Source: Larus michahellis (taxonomy: Eukaryota > Chordata > Aves > Charadriiformes > Laridae). From it: a DNA stretch of 64,000 nt. The notes under the pieces are model-generated. The model was not told where the DNA came from. It made no database searches and worked only from the letters and a program-made list of their open reading frames with translations. Below, one piece after another: positions 27,870 to 41,072 of this stretch. Made by a program: the position numbers and the translations under genes. The DNA lies in contig NC_133896.1 in assembly GCF_964199755.1 (NCBI RefSeq), forward strand, positions 178,239,092 through 178,303,091, in the 5' to 3' direction. Positions within the stretch are counted from its first letter, which is position 1, and each line of letters starts with the position of its first letter.

Positions 27870-29455
27870 GGAGCAGTACTTATTCTAAAAGACAGCAAAA
27901 AATGCCACTAAGCATTTGGAAACCTATAGAGCAGTGTGCCACATACACCAGATTCCAGACGATAATCCTAAATAAAGTTATGTTGAATAGTGTTGCATTC
28001 CAACAAAGGAAGACAGCATTGAAGGCAAAGATGATTCTGCAGCTGCCTCCAAGCTGTTACTGACAGAATACCAGAATGCAACTCATTTCTTTGTGAGGGA
28101 TGACTTCAATATTGAATTATAATGCAAGAAACATGGAAAGGACAGTGCAAAGGGAAAACTGGGATGTGGAATCATGAAGCAAAATGATGACTCAATGAAT
28201 AATATTTGGTGTCTGATATACGGTTCTCCACATTTTCACAGTAAAAAGACAAATTTTTCAGATAGGAAAAGAAAAATTTGACCACAAGGGCATCATCTGA
28301 AGACAGGTCATGTGTCTAAGGCGCAACAGCATGCCTGGCAGCAGGTGTCAGCGATGACTACAACCATTGCTCAGCCAAACTAAAAATAAAACAAAGAAAG
28401 ATACCCTCTGATTAGGAAGTGACAAAGATCAACACTACAGAACTGAAAACAAAAGGGTGGTATGAGGAATTCTAACCTGGCCCTAAGATTAGATTTACTC
28501 TGGCGTATCAGGCAAAGGAAGCCGAACTGAAAGAAAAAAGGGAAATGCACAGACGCAACATGCCCAGTTCAGCTGTCACAACCGGGTATCAGTACTCTCA
28601 CAGCAAGAATGGAAATACAGTGCCTCAATGGGAAAAGAACATTTAAAGAGCTGTGAAATACATGGTATGCTATGATATACTGTGAAAACATATAGCATTT
28701 TTGAGCAAGCAAAGTTTAAAATGGGACAATCAAAAGAAAAGGAGGAAGATTCTCATTGCTGAAACAGAAGAGATGGGGAGATTCTTTAAAAGAAATCATT
28801 AACAGCATCTACTGATCTCAACCACAGTTTAATATGGAATATTTGAAACCACACAACTAATCTCAGCCCTAACGGGATTTCAGGACAAGTTACAAGCAAG
28901 AAGCTGGAAAACAACAAAGCAGCAGGATGTAAAATTACAGCAGAAATACTAGCAGCGTTTGACTCACCTCCCTGATGAAACTGATATATGTGCCTAATGA
29001 AATCTAGGAAGGCAGAGAGGAAAAGCCTTTCTGAATAACAGAAATAAGGAAACATGAGTGGGATACTGTGAAAGGGTGACCTCACTGACTTCAACAACTG
29101 GAGACAACTTGTGCTGCTCTTCATCATAGCAAAAATAATTTCCTGTGTGATACAACACAGCAGTAAGTATACACAACTTACAGAAGCAGACAAATTCTGT
29201 TTGATAAATAAAAGAGTAGGTCAAATGTTTTTCCTTTAAACTGTACTCAGGATGAGTCAACAGTACTTCCAAAAAAAGGTCAATACTATCCACAAAAAAA
29301 AAAAGAAAACCTTAGTGAAAAAGAGCTTGATCCAAAAAAAAATCGGCTAACCCAAAATAAACTTTCATGAAACTCTCATGACAAAAGATAACAACACATT
29401 GGTGAGCAAAAATATCAAAGAAAGATAAAAACCCAGTCAAATATGTATTTGTGAT
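27870..29455 (+). pseudogene. Ancient decayed RTE-clade LINE (endonuclease and reverse transcriptase remnants)
   Basis: Read in shifting frames, this stretch shows the order of an RTE-type non-LTR retrotransposon. The endonuclease part is at about 27880-28410. It has a TRFQT stretch near 27950, VRDDFN at 28093-28110 where the family has a GDFN box, and SDDYNHCSAKLKIKQ at about 28350-28395, which resembles the SDH-to-AKLKLK end of the domain. The reverse transcriptase part starts near 28760 with RWGDSLKEII. It continues with NNKAAGCKITAEIL at 28908-28949 and KGDLTDFNNWR from 29072, and later reads like the FKKAFDSVH region near 29265-29290. Similarity fades by about 29455, before any YADD box. 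Stops and indels are frequent, so no protein is made. It resembles the elements often mis-annotated as craniofacial development protein 2-like. The match is from memory of motifs, not an alignment. CR1 is excluded because the motifs differ. Confidence 0.75.
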
Positions 29456-32400
29456 TAAACAAATTATTTTAATCTCCTAACCTGACACCTTAATTCTGAA
29501 AGTCCACAGTTGAGCTTCTAGGTCCTTAAACTACTCCTGTATTACATTCTGATATATAAGGGGAAATAATAGTGGAGAAATGAATGAACATGCAAAGGTT
29601 ACAGGGATATTTTATGAAACAACCATGAATTAGCTTTCTTAAAACTCTTAATTCCTTTTTGTGCTCAGCAAGACCACAGTTCTACACATAATTTTTGTAA
29701 TATTTATTTTCTATTAACTCCCCACTTACCCTCCCTCTCGCTTGCAGAGGAGCTGTATCTACAAGAAAAATATTTGTTTACAAAAGGCTAATAGTCCTTC
29801 GCTTGCAGTAGTGGACTACCCTGACCCTAGAAGTCTGAGTGGGAGGACCAAAAGTAGGACAGTCTAGACCCAGTCAGCAAACTCTACCAGTTTCTGAAAG
29901 CAGAAGGCTTTTCTTAATCTCCATAAAGTTACCTAAAAATGTGTTTTTTGTAACTTCAATCTCAAAACACACCTACAGTACTTAAAAGATATAACACAAA
30001 TATGTAACTGCGTTACAAAATAAAAGTTCAATAACCGTATCATTTCTATTGCTTTCTGATAAATGTATCAAAAAGGTAGATAAGGCCCTGTCCAGATCTA
30101 ACTAATAAATCAACATGACAAAACACTATCCATATAACCTGAGATAGGACTTCTGTGTTGTATTCCCAATATTCATCACTTCGACATCAATAATTTTTTG
30201 TGTGCTCAATACCACTACAAAAGTTTGGTGACCACAATGCAAAATAAAGTGCTAAAAAAATACTCTGAAACAATGAATTTGAGAATCTGAAATGGTTGCT
30301 TGAGAAATTATTAAAGCTAGTCACATACTCAAAAACAAGCTCATGGACAAATGTGTTAAGCATCAGTGTTTAATCATACTGTGACACTGCAAGTGAAGCT
30401 GAATGTAAATTTGAAAAAAAATCCTTTTTTTGGGTTCCACAAGGAGCAATATATATATCTGTGAAATCAGCAGATTTTTTTGTAATATGTACAAGTCGTA
30501 AATATCTAAGCAAAATAAAGTTGATAGACATCTCAGAGGTAGCATAAATTGCAGAAGAAAGCTTACATTGAGTAGGCTTTATCGCCTAAAGCTTTGTTCC
30601 TCTTTTGTCTAGGTATGTAGACTGCTTATTCCCAAACTGATGAGCTTTTGGTAGGAAATGGACAATACTGGGGAAAAATTCTGAAGGGAATATTATATAT
30701 TACTGAGATCTGCATAAGGATGAGATTGACACGACGTCCTTCAAAGAGTAAAAACAGTGGCCCATAAAGAAGTATTTAGGTTTTCAAGAAGATTACAATT
30801 TAAGAAGGGGCACTCTACTAAGGACGTGAAGTGAATGCATGGTATTTAAGGAATGCAAAAGGAAAAGTAGTTGAAATCAATATTGAACATCAGGCAGAGA
30901 GTACCAATCTGGCTTTCACATCTATTCAACTAGTTTCTCAGCCAGTAAAAAGTGACATTGCTTTGCTGACTCAGAAGAATCCAGAGATTCATAGCAGCTG
31001 GGGATTCACGTCCTTGTACATTTTGATGTGCTTTGTTTAATATAGATAAAGGATGAGGAGGTTCAGCTACTAGTTACTAGTAAAAGGGGCCAAGTAAAGG
31101 GATGGCAGTAATAAAAAATGGGCATAGAGAAAGAGAAATAACTATAGCAATTGCTCTGTAATATTTGTTGGGCTACATACTCCTGATCCTCTGTAGCTAG
31201 AGAATCAAGCAAGAAGACTAGTCCGGTAATGATGCAATCAGAAGGCATTAGAAGCATGTAGTAAATTAACAAAAAGCTGGAATTCCTTTAAATGAATAAG
31301 TAGATCACAGGCACATATATACGTATACGGTTAGTTATGGATGTTGTGATAAGTGTCTCCAAAGTTTGACCTGATAGCTACTTCATTTTCACGGGAACGG
31401 GTTATGGGATGGGAATGGGCTATGGGAATCAGCTACTGCTGGTTCACTCATCTGCAGTGTAAAATTAAAAAAAAAAAAAGCTATGTATACTTAAGAAGCC
31501 GTAATACATCCAGCCCAGCCAGACACTAACATGTTTGTGGGCATCATTGCTACAAATACAAAATGAAGAGTAGATTTAATCATTAAAGCCACCCAACCTA
31601 TTTCCAAACTCATGTAACTGTACAAAACTTGTGACAGGTTACAGACACTGAGGAGGAAAAAAAAAATATTCTGGAATTGGGTAAAAAATCCCATTACATG
31701 TACTTTGCAATGATTGACCAGGAAAATCAAAACAATCATCCGAGCCCTGAAAATGCTTGCACTCCCGAATAATGTTATGCATCAATAGTCGATGGGCCTG
31801 CTCTCATGCGTAAAATTACTCAAGTGTATAAATTTTTCAGGATTGGGGCCAAGCAGTATAATGCTAGACCACAGAGCCCAAAGACAGCTGGCAGCCATTC
31901 AAGAAAAGTGCTGGGGGCAGCAGTCTCAAAGCTGCAGATAGCTGAGTAAAATTAATAAAACTATACAAATTAAAGATTAAAAAAAAAAAAAAAACCAACC
32001 AAACAGATATTTTAGACATTGCGCAATGCCACTTTGCTTTTACAGTTTCCATGACCTTAAACTGGAAAGAAAGGGTCAAGCCAATTACAGTAACAGGATG
32101 GTTGGACTAGGTGATCTGAAAGGTCCCTTCCAACCTAGGCAAGTCTATGATTCTAAGTAAGTTAAATTTGATTTGTATGCTACAGAATGCTCAAATAATT
32201 TTAAAGAAAAAAATAAAGAGGACAAAGACACCAGAAAATAACAAATCTTATCTTGAGATTTACTATAGGGTTTTTTTCAAGTCAGGGTTGATCATGACTG
32301 TTTAAAACTAGATAGAAAAAGTTCAGTCAATGAGAAAGAATTTAAAAAATTAACACGGTCACAGCAACTGAAATATAGCGCAATAAAGAGCAAAATGGAT

Positions 32401-33905
32401 ACAAAGAAAATGGTGGTTGATGAAATTACCTAGTCTAAAAGGAAAAATTGACATATTTTACAGTCCACTTGTGATAGAAGCATGTCTCAGGTCACCTAGG
32501 ACTTTTTTTCATAATATCGGCTTAGGGCTTATAGTTTAGGTTTTTTGAATCTCTGCACTAAACATGCATACTTCTTTTCATTGACTGTACAAGGAGACCA
32601 GACTCCTATCTCTGACACATAAACAAAGCATCTAAAGATAGGTTGTGTGAGTGCTGTCTGGAAGCAGCTGCCGTAGAGTAAATCTCAGAAACTGGCAGCC
32701 TCTACTTGGAAAGAAAAATCTAACAGAAGAAAACCTAAGGCGAAAAAAAAAAAAAAGCTTGAAAAGTATTGCTTTTCCAGAATTAAATCTATTACACATC
32801 CTCAAAAAAGTACAATACATTTGTAACTGCAAATACAGTCTTACAAAAGGACCAGGAAGGATCAATACAATAAACCAGAAGGATCCAGCTTGCATGTTCA
32901 GACATAGGCAAGATATCTAGCAAAAGGAAAAAATAGCCTTGGATGTTTGTCCTGTGTTTAGCTGAACGGTTGGATAATGCCAAGAAAGACTTTAGAGAGA
33001 CCTACATGAAGGTTACTTTCACACTTCAGGGTAGGTATTTAAATATGACCATGGATTTTCGTTAAAGATGCAACAATTAAGCGGGGTAAGATGGTGTCTA
33101 CCTCAGAGATCTTACAGTGTAAACACGCTTTATGTCGGGGAAAAAACACAGTCACGAGGATTTGTCCCGTGAAGGACACTCACATAGTATGGCAGCACCT
33201 ACAAGCATTTCCCCATTGAGTTGGGATCCTCACTTTTGTCCTCTGAGTTGCATTAATTTTGGCTGTGAGAGAAGGTAGAGCGAATACCCTGCTATGTGTC
33301 AGATCTGATTCACAGGGTAAGCAAAGGGATATGAAAAGGGCACATCAAAAGTCCACACAGCTCCATAATCTCAGTCATTCCCCAAACGTTTATTTATGTA
33401 AATAGACTTGGAAGCATGCCCTGAAGATCAAAAAGTAGTGTAGTGAAATTACTTCTCTTAAAATGAGGCTGGGAGGTCCAATGCTATTTGATGGATTGAA
33501 GGAAAAGAGCTTACTGTTTCAGATATTAATTAAAACAAAAGATAGCATTAATCTGACATTTACATGGTCCAAAACATGGGACATGTCCCTCATACCAGTA
33601 TTCCCAATGGTGGGTAAAGAAAGTAACAAGCTCTTTTTGACCGGAATCTGTGATTAGGAAAGGCAATGTTGTAGGTTTACATTCTCCCTTTCCTTCAACC
33701 CTGCTTTTGAAAGACTGTCAGTCTCGACACTATGAGCTAGGAAAAAACAACCTTTTTAATGATATAGACTAGAAAAAATTCTGAAACACCTTTAGCAACC
33801 CGCAGGTTTTAAAACTTATTATCCGTAACTATTCCACAGGTGATCAAAACCTATCCTTCTCTCTACAGTCATATTCAGAAGCAGATTTGACTGCATATTT
33901 ACAAC
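29456..33905. other. AT-rich gene-free upstream sequence
   Basis: Apart from the 60-base CR1 tail at 32092-32155, I see nothing assignable. Poly-A tracts occur at about 31980-31994 and 32745-32757. Confidence 0.6.
32092..32155 (+). mobile_element. CR1 LINE 3' tail, short and diverged
   Basis: GGATGGTTGGACTAGGTGAT followed by AGGTCCCTTCCAACCTAGG and CTATGATTCTAAG matches the CR1 terminal region. Only about 60 bases remain. Confidence 0.85.
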
Positions 33906-34240
33906 ACTGATAAACGCTTACAAATATCTAAAGGGTGGGTGTCAAGAGGATGGGGCCAGACTTTTCAGTGGTGCCCGGCAACAGGACAAGAGGTAACGGG
34001 CACAAACTGGAACACAGGAAATTCCACGTCGACATGAGAAGGAACTTCTTTACCTTGAGGGTGGCAGAGCACTGGAAGAGGCTGCCCAGAGAGGTGGTGG
34101 AGTCTCCGCCTCTGGAGACATTCAAAACCCGCTTGGACGCGTTCCTGTGCAACCTGCTGTAGGTGACCCTGCTCTGGCAGGGGGGTTGGACTAGATGATC
34201 TCCAGAGGTCCCTTGCAACCCCTGCCATTCTGTGGTTCTG
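33906..34240 (+). mobile_element. CR1 LINE, 5'-truncated 3' end
   Basis: This is the typical end of avian CR1. An open stretch reads [15 protein letters not shown] and [19 protein letters not shown], the C-terminus of CR1 ORF2, and stops at CTGTAG. The short 3' UTR follows with GGGGGGTTGGACTAGATGAT and CCTTGCAACCCCTGCC, then an ATTCTGTG octamer. The reading frame is intact over about 75 codons, so the copy is fairly young compared with others here. Plus orientation. Confidence 0.93.
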
Positions 34241-37200
34241 ATCTTCGCTTTCTAAACTACGGTTCAGTTGAGGTTTTCATAGTAACCCCAACATATACAG
34301 CAAACCAACTACTAGAATTAGTTTCTGCTCCTTCTCTGACTTTCTAGTAAAGACGAAAGGAGGCTAAATCATGATTCTGAAGGGTTTTGTCCATTCCATG
34401 TTACAGTTCATTACGCAGGTTACTATGTGTTAGCAATGTCATTGTCAATCCAAAAGCGTATGTATATATAAATAAAGGAAAAAAGAAATTTAAAGGCGGG
34501 GGAAAAAAAGAGAGAAAGATTTTCAGACTGAAAATCAAGATAACAAGAACTGCAGGTCATCGTAATGGATTATAAAAGTGAGGCCTAGAAAATAATTAAT
34601 AACGAGCAATGACCTACGACTAGCGTCGGATTCCCTGCCTCTCTCTGGGCTGGCATTAGCTGCCATTATAAATTGAGGAAAGAATTCCCCAAATAATTGC
34701 AAAGAGCCACTGGAGATTCTGCACACCAGCTAAGATGTGTCTGTGGGCATGCTAACAAAAGCAATTTCTCAGCAAGCAATATGCTAACCCCCTGGGACTG
34801 TTAATGAATCTGCTTTGTGGTAAACTTTTTAGGAGTCCATGCTACAGAGACTTTTTAAGCATGTTGCTTTCTGAATTCTCTTGTTTCCATAAAGTTCTTT
34901 TGACTGAAATTCATATTTCATTTTATTCAGGAGATTCCTGCACCTCAGTTTTCACTGCACTGCACATTTTGCATTGGAGCGGCTTTTAACGAAACTGTGA
35001 GTTGTTATCTGCAGTGAAGAGCATTATTTTCAGCTTTATTTTAAGGCATGGGGTTTTTTGCTATTTTTGCACTGCTTCATTTATACATAATATTTAGTCT
35101 CTCTCAGAGCCAGACTGCTCAGCAATTATTCTTTTCTGTTGCTTTCTGCGAGTGTCGAACAACTCCAGCAACCCATCATCATTTACAGCCTCTCCCCTAC
35201 AGAGGGCACCTTTGCCTTATTGGAATTGCTTCTGCAAAAAGAGATAATCGGTGGTTATCGGAGAAATAACTGAGCCTACAAAGCGAGATCAGACTTCTCA
35301 CAGATGCAAGGACTTTGTTTGCCTAGTCTTTTTAATTAACCGAGTTTTGTGCTATGATTCAGCAGCAAGCAATAGCAATGTTACATTCTGTATTATGATA
35401 GTCTCCACAAAGACGTGAGGAGATTGCTAGGATTTGTACTGGAGGTCAATACGTACTGAAATGAATTAAAGAGCGTTAAGTTTGGGGTTGCTTGTTGGTT
35501 CCCCCCCCCCATCAATAATTAAGGGTTTTGTCATTAAAAAATGTTTCTGAGATGTGTACTGAAAACATTAGCCGTGGGAAAACACGCCATAGAAAGAAAG
35601 TCAACCATTTCCCAAATAAATCTTTCTAACAGACCTCCAATTAGTAATCGCAATCTGAAAGCTGTTCAAGTGGAAGAAAGGAAGATTTCATTCTCTTTTG
35701 GAGGGTTCGACTATCAAAACTGACACTAAAATTCTTATTTGGGAAAAATATCAATTGACTGCAAGACTGAGCCGAAAAGTAATTTTCTTCCTGATTTTTT
35801 GCGTGCTATTATTTATGAAGTGTCAAGTATATCATTCATAGTATCTGCTGGTTCTGAATAAAACTAGCAATACTTTTCTGTTCAATATTGTTGTTCAGCT
35901 CGATCTGTAAAACAGTCTTCCGTTACAGGCCGTTTCACTAATGTGTAAAGACAGATGCAAACATCATTGATTTGTAAATGGCAAAGTGAAAATTCTAAAG
36001 AATGATCTTTCTGCCGTCGTTTTAGATCTGTCTGACTATTCAAAACAAGCCACAGCTATAAAAAGAAGTGCAAGACGTTGCATTTATGCGACTCCCAAAC
36101 GGGTCAGTACTATGTTAGTTCACATTAACTGCGGGGAAATACACGAATAAATGCATCTGTCCCTTTGCATAATGCTTTTTTATGGTGTTCCTATCGATAA
36201 AAGTAACAAATAGCCTTATAAACTCAACAGCAGTCAACCTGTTGCAAGCAGATTCTGACTTCCCTGGGCTGGTTTCTGGGACTGATATTGGCTGTAAAGA
36301 ATCTGACACAAAACCCAGCAAGGAATGTGCCCTGCCTTCCCTAGCATTTTTCTAGAAGTCTCTTACAGAAAATGCATTCGTGTTTACATTTTCAGCTTCA
36401 AATAGCCGGCACAAAAGCACGAGAGCACAAAAACCTGAATCTCTAGTCCAGGCTGCTAAATTAATAAAGCAGGCCCTGTATTAGTGAGTAATACTTTAAT
36501 GCCATTCGAAAATTGTTTTAGGGAGCATTTTAGCGAGCTCCGCCTGTGTTATAATTTTACTTCCTTTTTCTTTTCTAATTATAGGCCAAGGATGAATTCC
36601 TCACTAATTAAGGAAACTTCTTTTTTTTAAAAGATTTCATTTCTAGAAGTCAATAGGAACGTTGGCCATCTGAAGATTGCAAGATCAAGAGCTTGTGCCT
36701 ATGAAAGCGTCCACTGTGAATACATGTTCCAAGACAGTTACCCTAACATAAAACAGTTGAAGCTACATTTGCAGTAGTAAATTAAACAGTGCCAGGAATG
36801 TTCCCAGGTACTGGAACATGATGGTCTATACTAAAAAACTTGAATGGCCCCCGGCACACTTTAAGCATCCTAAAAACCAGTTCCTGGGCACAGTTTGAGG
36901 GAGAGGGAGGCTGCACATCCCAGAGACCCTTCCCAGCTGGCAGACTGGTGCCATTACCCTCTTTTGGACAGGAGAAGAGTTTACAAATCCATGCATGTGC
37001 TAGTTGGCTTTATTGCATAGGAACGTTCCCAGACAAGTTTAATTTGCTAGCATAAACGTAGCCTCCGAATCTGTATTTACTGCAGCCATTATATGTCACT
37101 GTATTTAAAAGTACTCAGCTATTGGCCCTTACTTGTAAACTGTGCGTGGAGTTCTAAGTTTATAGGAACAAGTATAGGAAACAAAACACTCAAGAAAACA

Positions 37201-39899
37201 TTTTCGTGATTATATACACTGCTATATGCATTATTTTCCTTGTAATTGTTTCAGCTTGATAGTAAAAAATAAAACTTAGAGCTGTTAAGAAAATGTTTGT
37301 TTTGAATATAGCTTTATGGTTGTAGACAGAACAGTTTAAAACAGAAAGTAAAAGCCACTGGATAACATTTCAGAAGTATCTGAGCTACTCAAGGAGCCTC
37401 ATTTTCTAAACAGGACAAATTTACCAGTGGAGAACAGAAGGTCTTCCTTACCAGCATGGGATACCCCACGGGATTGACAGGGAAGAGGCTCTACAGACCA
37501 ACAGCAAGCGTGGCTGAATTCTGCCCTTAAAATCTTTTCTCAGAGAGGTGACACAAACATTTAGCTGAGATGTATTAGAGTCTACTTGGAGGTCTTTCTC
37601 CTGGTGGTAGTATATTGGTCAACTGGCCTAAATTTTCCAAGGAAGAACCAGAGAAACCTTCACCATTGCAGACCTCGTATTTGATTGCTCGTGCTCACTG
37701 CTCCCATGTGGGAAACCTGGCTTAGTTCTCTTGTCCTGTGGGAACGATAGAAGTTGGATGTGTGAAAACAGGTTTCCCACCCTGGAAGTGACCTGCCTAA
37801 CTGGTTATTAGCTGTACCACAGAATGCAAATATGGATGCAGAAGCAAATCGCCTCATTTCGGCTTTACCTTGCGTGAAGCCCCGCTTGGGTGAACGTAGG
37901 GAACCCAAGAGCAGACTGTTGGTGTTTCGGCATGGACTCTCTCTTCAAGAACACCAGCAACACTGAGATTTGGGCTTCCATCTATATGTCCAGCAAAGGA
38001 AACACTGGTGACACTTTGGTGAATTGTGTCAACATGAGCTTATGCACTAAGGGATTTAAGTACCTATTAAATCATGCGACAATTGTAGTATAAGTACAGC
38101 ACATGAATTTTTTTGCGGATCTTAGTTGCCCTATCCCTCCTCACGTGTGAACATGGAATAATCCTCAACTGCCTGAGAGTGATCATCAGATTGAAGGGTG
38201 TAATTAAGCAAAAGCACGACAATTAAAACTCTTTCTAACCAGCTAGATTAAAGCAATTTAGATGGTGGTAGTTCATTTTTCTTGCTTTGAAGTTTATATT
38301 TTAAGTTCGTAGTCACATGTTTAGGAGAAAAAAACATTAATAAAATGTGCTAGCATATACTTTTGACTCAAAAATATTTTATATGGATAAAATATTATTA
38401 CTGTAACTCACCTCCTTGTATACTTTTACTGTTTTCTTAAATTGATTTCTTATTCGAATGTAGTCACTGATTTTCCCCTAAAATTCCCTTTGCTTTTCAA
38501 AATGTAAGAATCAAATGTTGTTTTCTTTTTTTATTCTTTTTGGTACTTTCGTGACTCAGCTTATTGCATTTCAATGTTAAGTACCTACTTATAGATCTAC
38601 AGTTGTGCCTAAAGCTAAGAATGTATTGAGGAATTGCTGTCTTTGTAAGTCTATTTTTATTGGAAAAATATTCCAAGAATTTACTTTTACATAAACTTAA
38701 AGTCCAGTATTCATACTAATAAAATTCAATTGCATGTAAATTACTGAGCAGTGAAGAGGAACAGACAACAGTGAAGTTATATTATTTAAAAAAAATCAAA
38801 AAAATAGTCATAATAAAAGTCTTTTGCCGTTATCCATAAAATTCTACAGTGTATATTTTAAGGGAACTTATCGTGGCTGTACTATCCCTGTTATACCTAC
38901 CGTAAAGATACAGAAACTTTTTTCTTAATGTTTTATATCTATGCCGAGTATTATCCTGTTTTCAAATAAGTGTCCTTTTTTGGAAATGTGAAAATAGAGA
39001 AAATCAGTGTGTTCCATATTTACGGATTCGTGTGACAAATTTTTGGTATCAAGAACTATTTGAGCATATAGGTAGGTGCTTACTCTTAATGAAGAAATGC
39101 ATAGCAACAATGAAGGAAAAGATGTGACTGTCAAATAGAGGTAGAGAAGAGAGACATGTTAATTCCTGGCTTGCCTTTCATCATCCACCAGGTGATTTTA
39201 GACACTGAGCCCAAGAACATATTTGCAGTTTTCCTTCTTGGCTAGACATGGTCTTAGCATCTCAAGAAGTTTATACAATGTGAGCCAACGGTTTACTGAA
39301 AGCTTTTAAAGATGGAGTTAGAAGATTAGTCCATTCCACCTACTTGCGATGTGTGATAGAATTCGAAGGTGCCTCTTACAGCTTTTGGAATCCTGCATGG
39401 GAAATCATATTATGCTGGACACAATTATAGGTGCTGGGATACAACTAGGGACATTATCCATTATCCCAGAGTACAACAACACGCAGCAAATACTTGGGAC
39501 ATTTAGTGCCACTGTGAAAATGTATCTGGAGCTTATCTACTTGATACCTTTTACCCAAACGAGAGGGCCGTGTGTCGCCTTCCATGCAAAGTCCACCTTC
39601 ATCTCCAAGGCAAGAACAGTTTCTAAGAAAATATAAATGCTGCCCATTAGCAATCTCTGAACATAATGTGAGTAAAAAAAATAAAAAAAACTCGAACAAA
39701 AAAAAAGAAAAACACCGAACCCCAAACACCTAAGAAAAGAAAGAAGGGGCCTAATGAAAATATCTCGCAGAGCTTCTGCAGCATTGCATGTCATGTGGGT
39801 ATCCAAAACTCAGAAACGTACCTAGCGTTGTTTGTGTTTCCCACCAAGTCTTTACAGCTGGGCAGCCCCTCCAGTTACTTTCACAATGACAGCGTCAGG
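34241..39899. other. AT-rich gene-free upstream sequence
   Basis: No gene or transposon recognised. The composition is complex rather than repetitive, so conserved non-coding elements may be present. A sequence close to the CTCF core (CCTACAGAGGGCAC) is at 35206-35219. Confidence 0.55.
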
Positions 39900-40075
39900 A
39901 TCATAGAATCATAGAATGGTTCATGTTGGAAGGGACCTTAAAGATCATCTAGTTCCAACCCCCCTGCCATGGGCAGGGACACCTCCCACTAGACCAGGCT
40001 GCTCAAAGCCCCATCCAGCCTGGCCTTGAACACTTCCAGGGATGCTGCCTATGAAACACCCGCTCCAGTCACACC
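39900..40075 (-). mobile_element. CR1 LINE 3' end, minus orientation
   Basis: The plus strand begins with ATCATAGAATCATAGAATGG (inverted octamers), then GTTGGAAGGGACCTTAAAGA, CCCCTGCCATGGGCAGGGAC and GGCTGCTCAAAGCCCCATCC, the reverse complement of a CR1 3' end. It lies about 200 bases before the first CpG-rich patch. Confidence 0.94.
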
Positions 40076-40257
40076 CCTCCTCAAACAGAGGGGGCTTAGT
40101 GAGACGGACGAAGCAGGGGAAAGACAACTTTTCCATTTCTGCTCTTCCTAAGCTTCCACTTAGACAATGAAGCAACAACACACACACACACGCACCCCCA
40201 CTTAATAAGGATGAATTTAAGCCTGGTTTTGTCCGTATCTCATTCCTTTGCGTTTCC

Positions 40258-40545
40258 CCCAGTTGTGCCCGTGTTTTCTTCCCCGCGAAGGACGTTTCTC
40301 CTCCGGGCCGGCCCGCGGGGCGCGGAGGGGGGCGGAGGGGAGCGGAGCGTGGGGGGGGGCGCGGAGGGGAGAGGCGGGGGGGGGAGCGCTGAATGCGCAG
40401 CCCGGCTCCCCCCCCGCCCCCCCTCCCCACGCACGGGCACTAGTGGGCGCTGCAATTTCTACTAAGTTTCTCTAGGCGACGATATTCCACGCTGCATCCA
40501 ACCGGTCACGGGGGGAGCGGAAGGGGGGGGGGCAAAAACTCTTGC
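40258..40545. promoter_or_regulatory. Small isolated CpG-rich patch about 8 kb upstream of DACH1
   Basis: This stretch is very GC-rich with repeated GGCGGAGGGG-like and GCGCGG motifs, and is flanked by AT-rich DNA on both sides. It lies just beyond a CR1 fragment. It may be a separate promoter or an orphan CpG island of an enhancer. I found no coding exon in it. The open frames across it on both strands are proline/arginine/glycine-rich and look like composition artefacts. Confidence 0.6.
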
Positions 40546-41049
40546 TTCAATACGAAAGACTCGGTCCGCGTGTGCAGCCTGCGGGCAGTTGTCGTTCACG
40601 TTGCTTTGCTTTACTGGAGCTGAGCTGGGAGAGGTCACTGGAAAAGCAAGCAGCAGGCAAGCAGGCAAATTACTGCCTTTTGTTTTTCTGTTTTTTTTTT
40701 TTTTCCTTTTTATTATATTTATTTATTTATTTCTTTTAAGCAGGACCTCGCAAAGCAGTGCCCCGCGTTACAGCTCGGAAAGAAGGTGTCGCTCCGGTTG
40801 TACTGCGCAAAACGGCCGTGAAAGTCCCCAAGAAACCCGGCTGAAAACTGTCGAAAGCAAAGCTCGCACCGTGCCACGTTCCATTTGAGCTTCTTGTGGT
40901 GTGGTTGGCAACACAACTTTGTTTTGTCTAGGCTGGGGTGGGGCGGTGGGAGGGGGGGCGCTTTTTAAAAAATCTCCTTCATTGATACGCTTCTCTCTCG
41001 GTATTTAACAAAGAAGGGATCTCTTTGGTGCTATTGCAAGAGACATGCG

Positions 41050-41072
41050 AAAAAAAAAAAAAAAAAAAAAAA
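41050..41072 (+). repeat. A23 homopolymer
   Basis: Twenty-three A in a row. No retroposon body is recognised immediately upstream, so I do not call it a retroposon tail. Confidence 0.95.

Noticed and set aside
28786..29193. 135-codon minus-strand frame
   Set aside because: It is the reverse of the RTE reverse transcriptase remnant, which reads convincingly on the plus strand.
33935..34162. 75-codon plus-strand frame as a possible small gene
   Set aside because: It is the C-terminus of CR1 ORF2, followed by a standard CR1 3' end.
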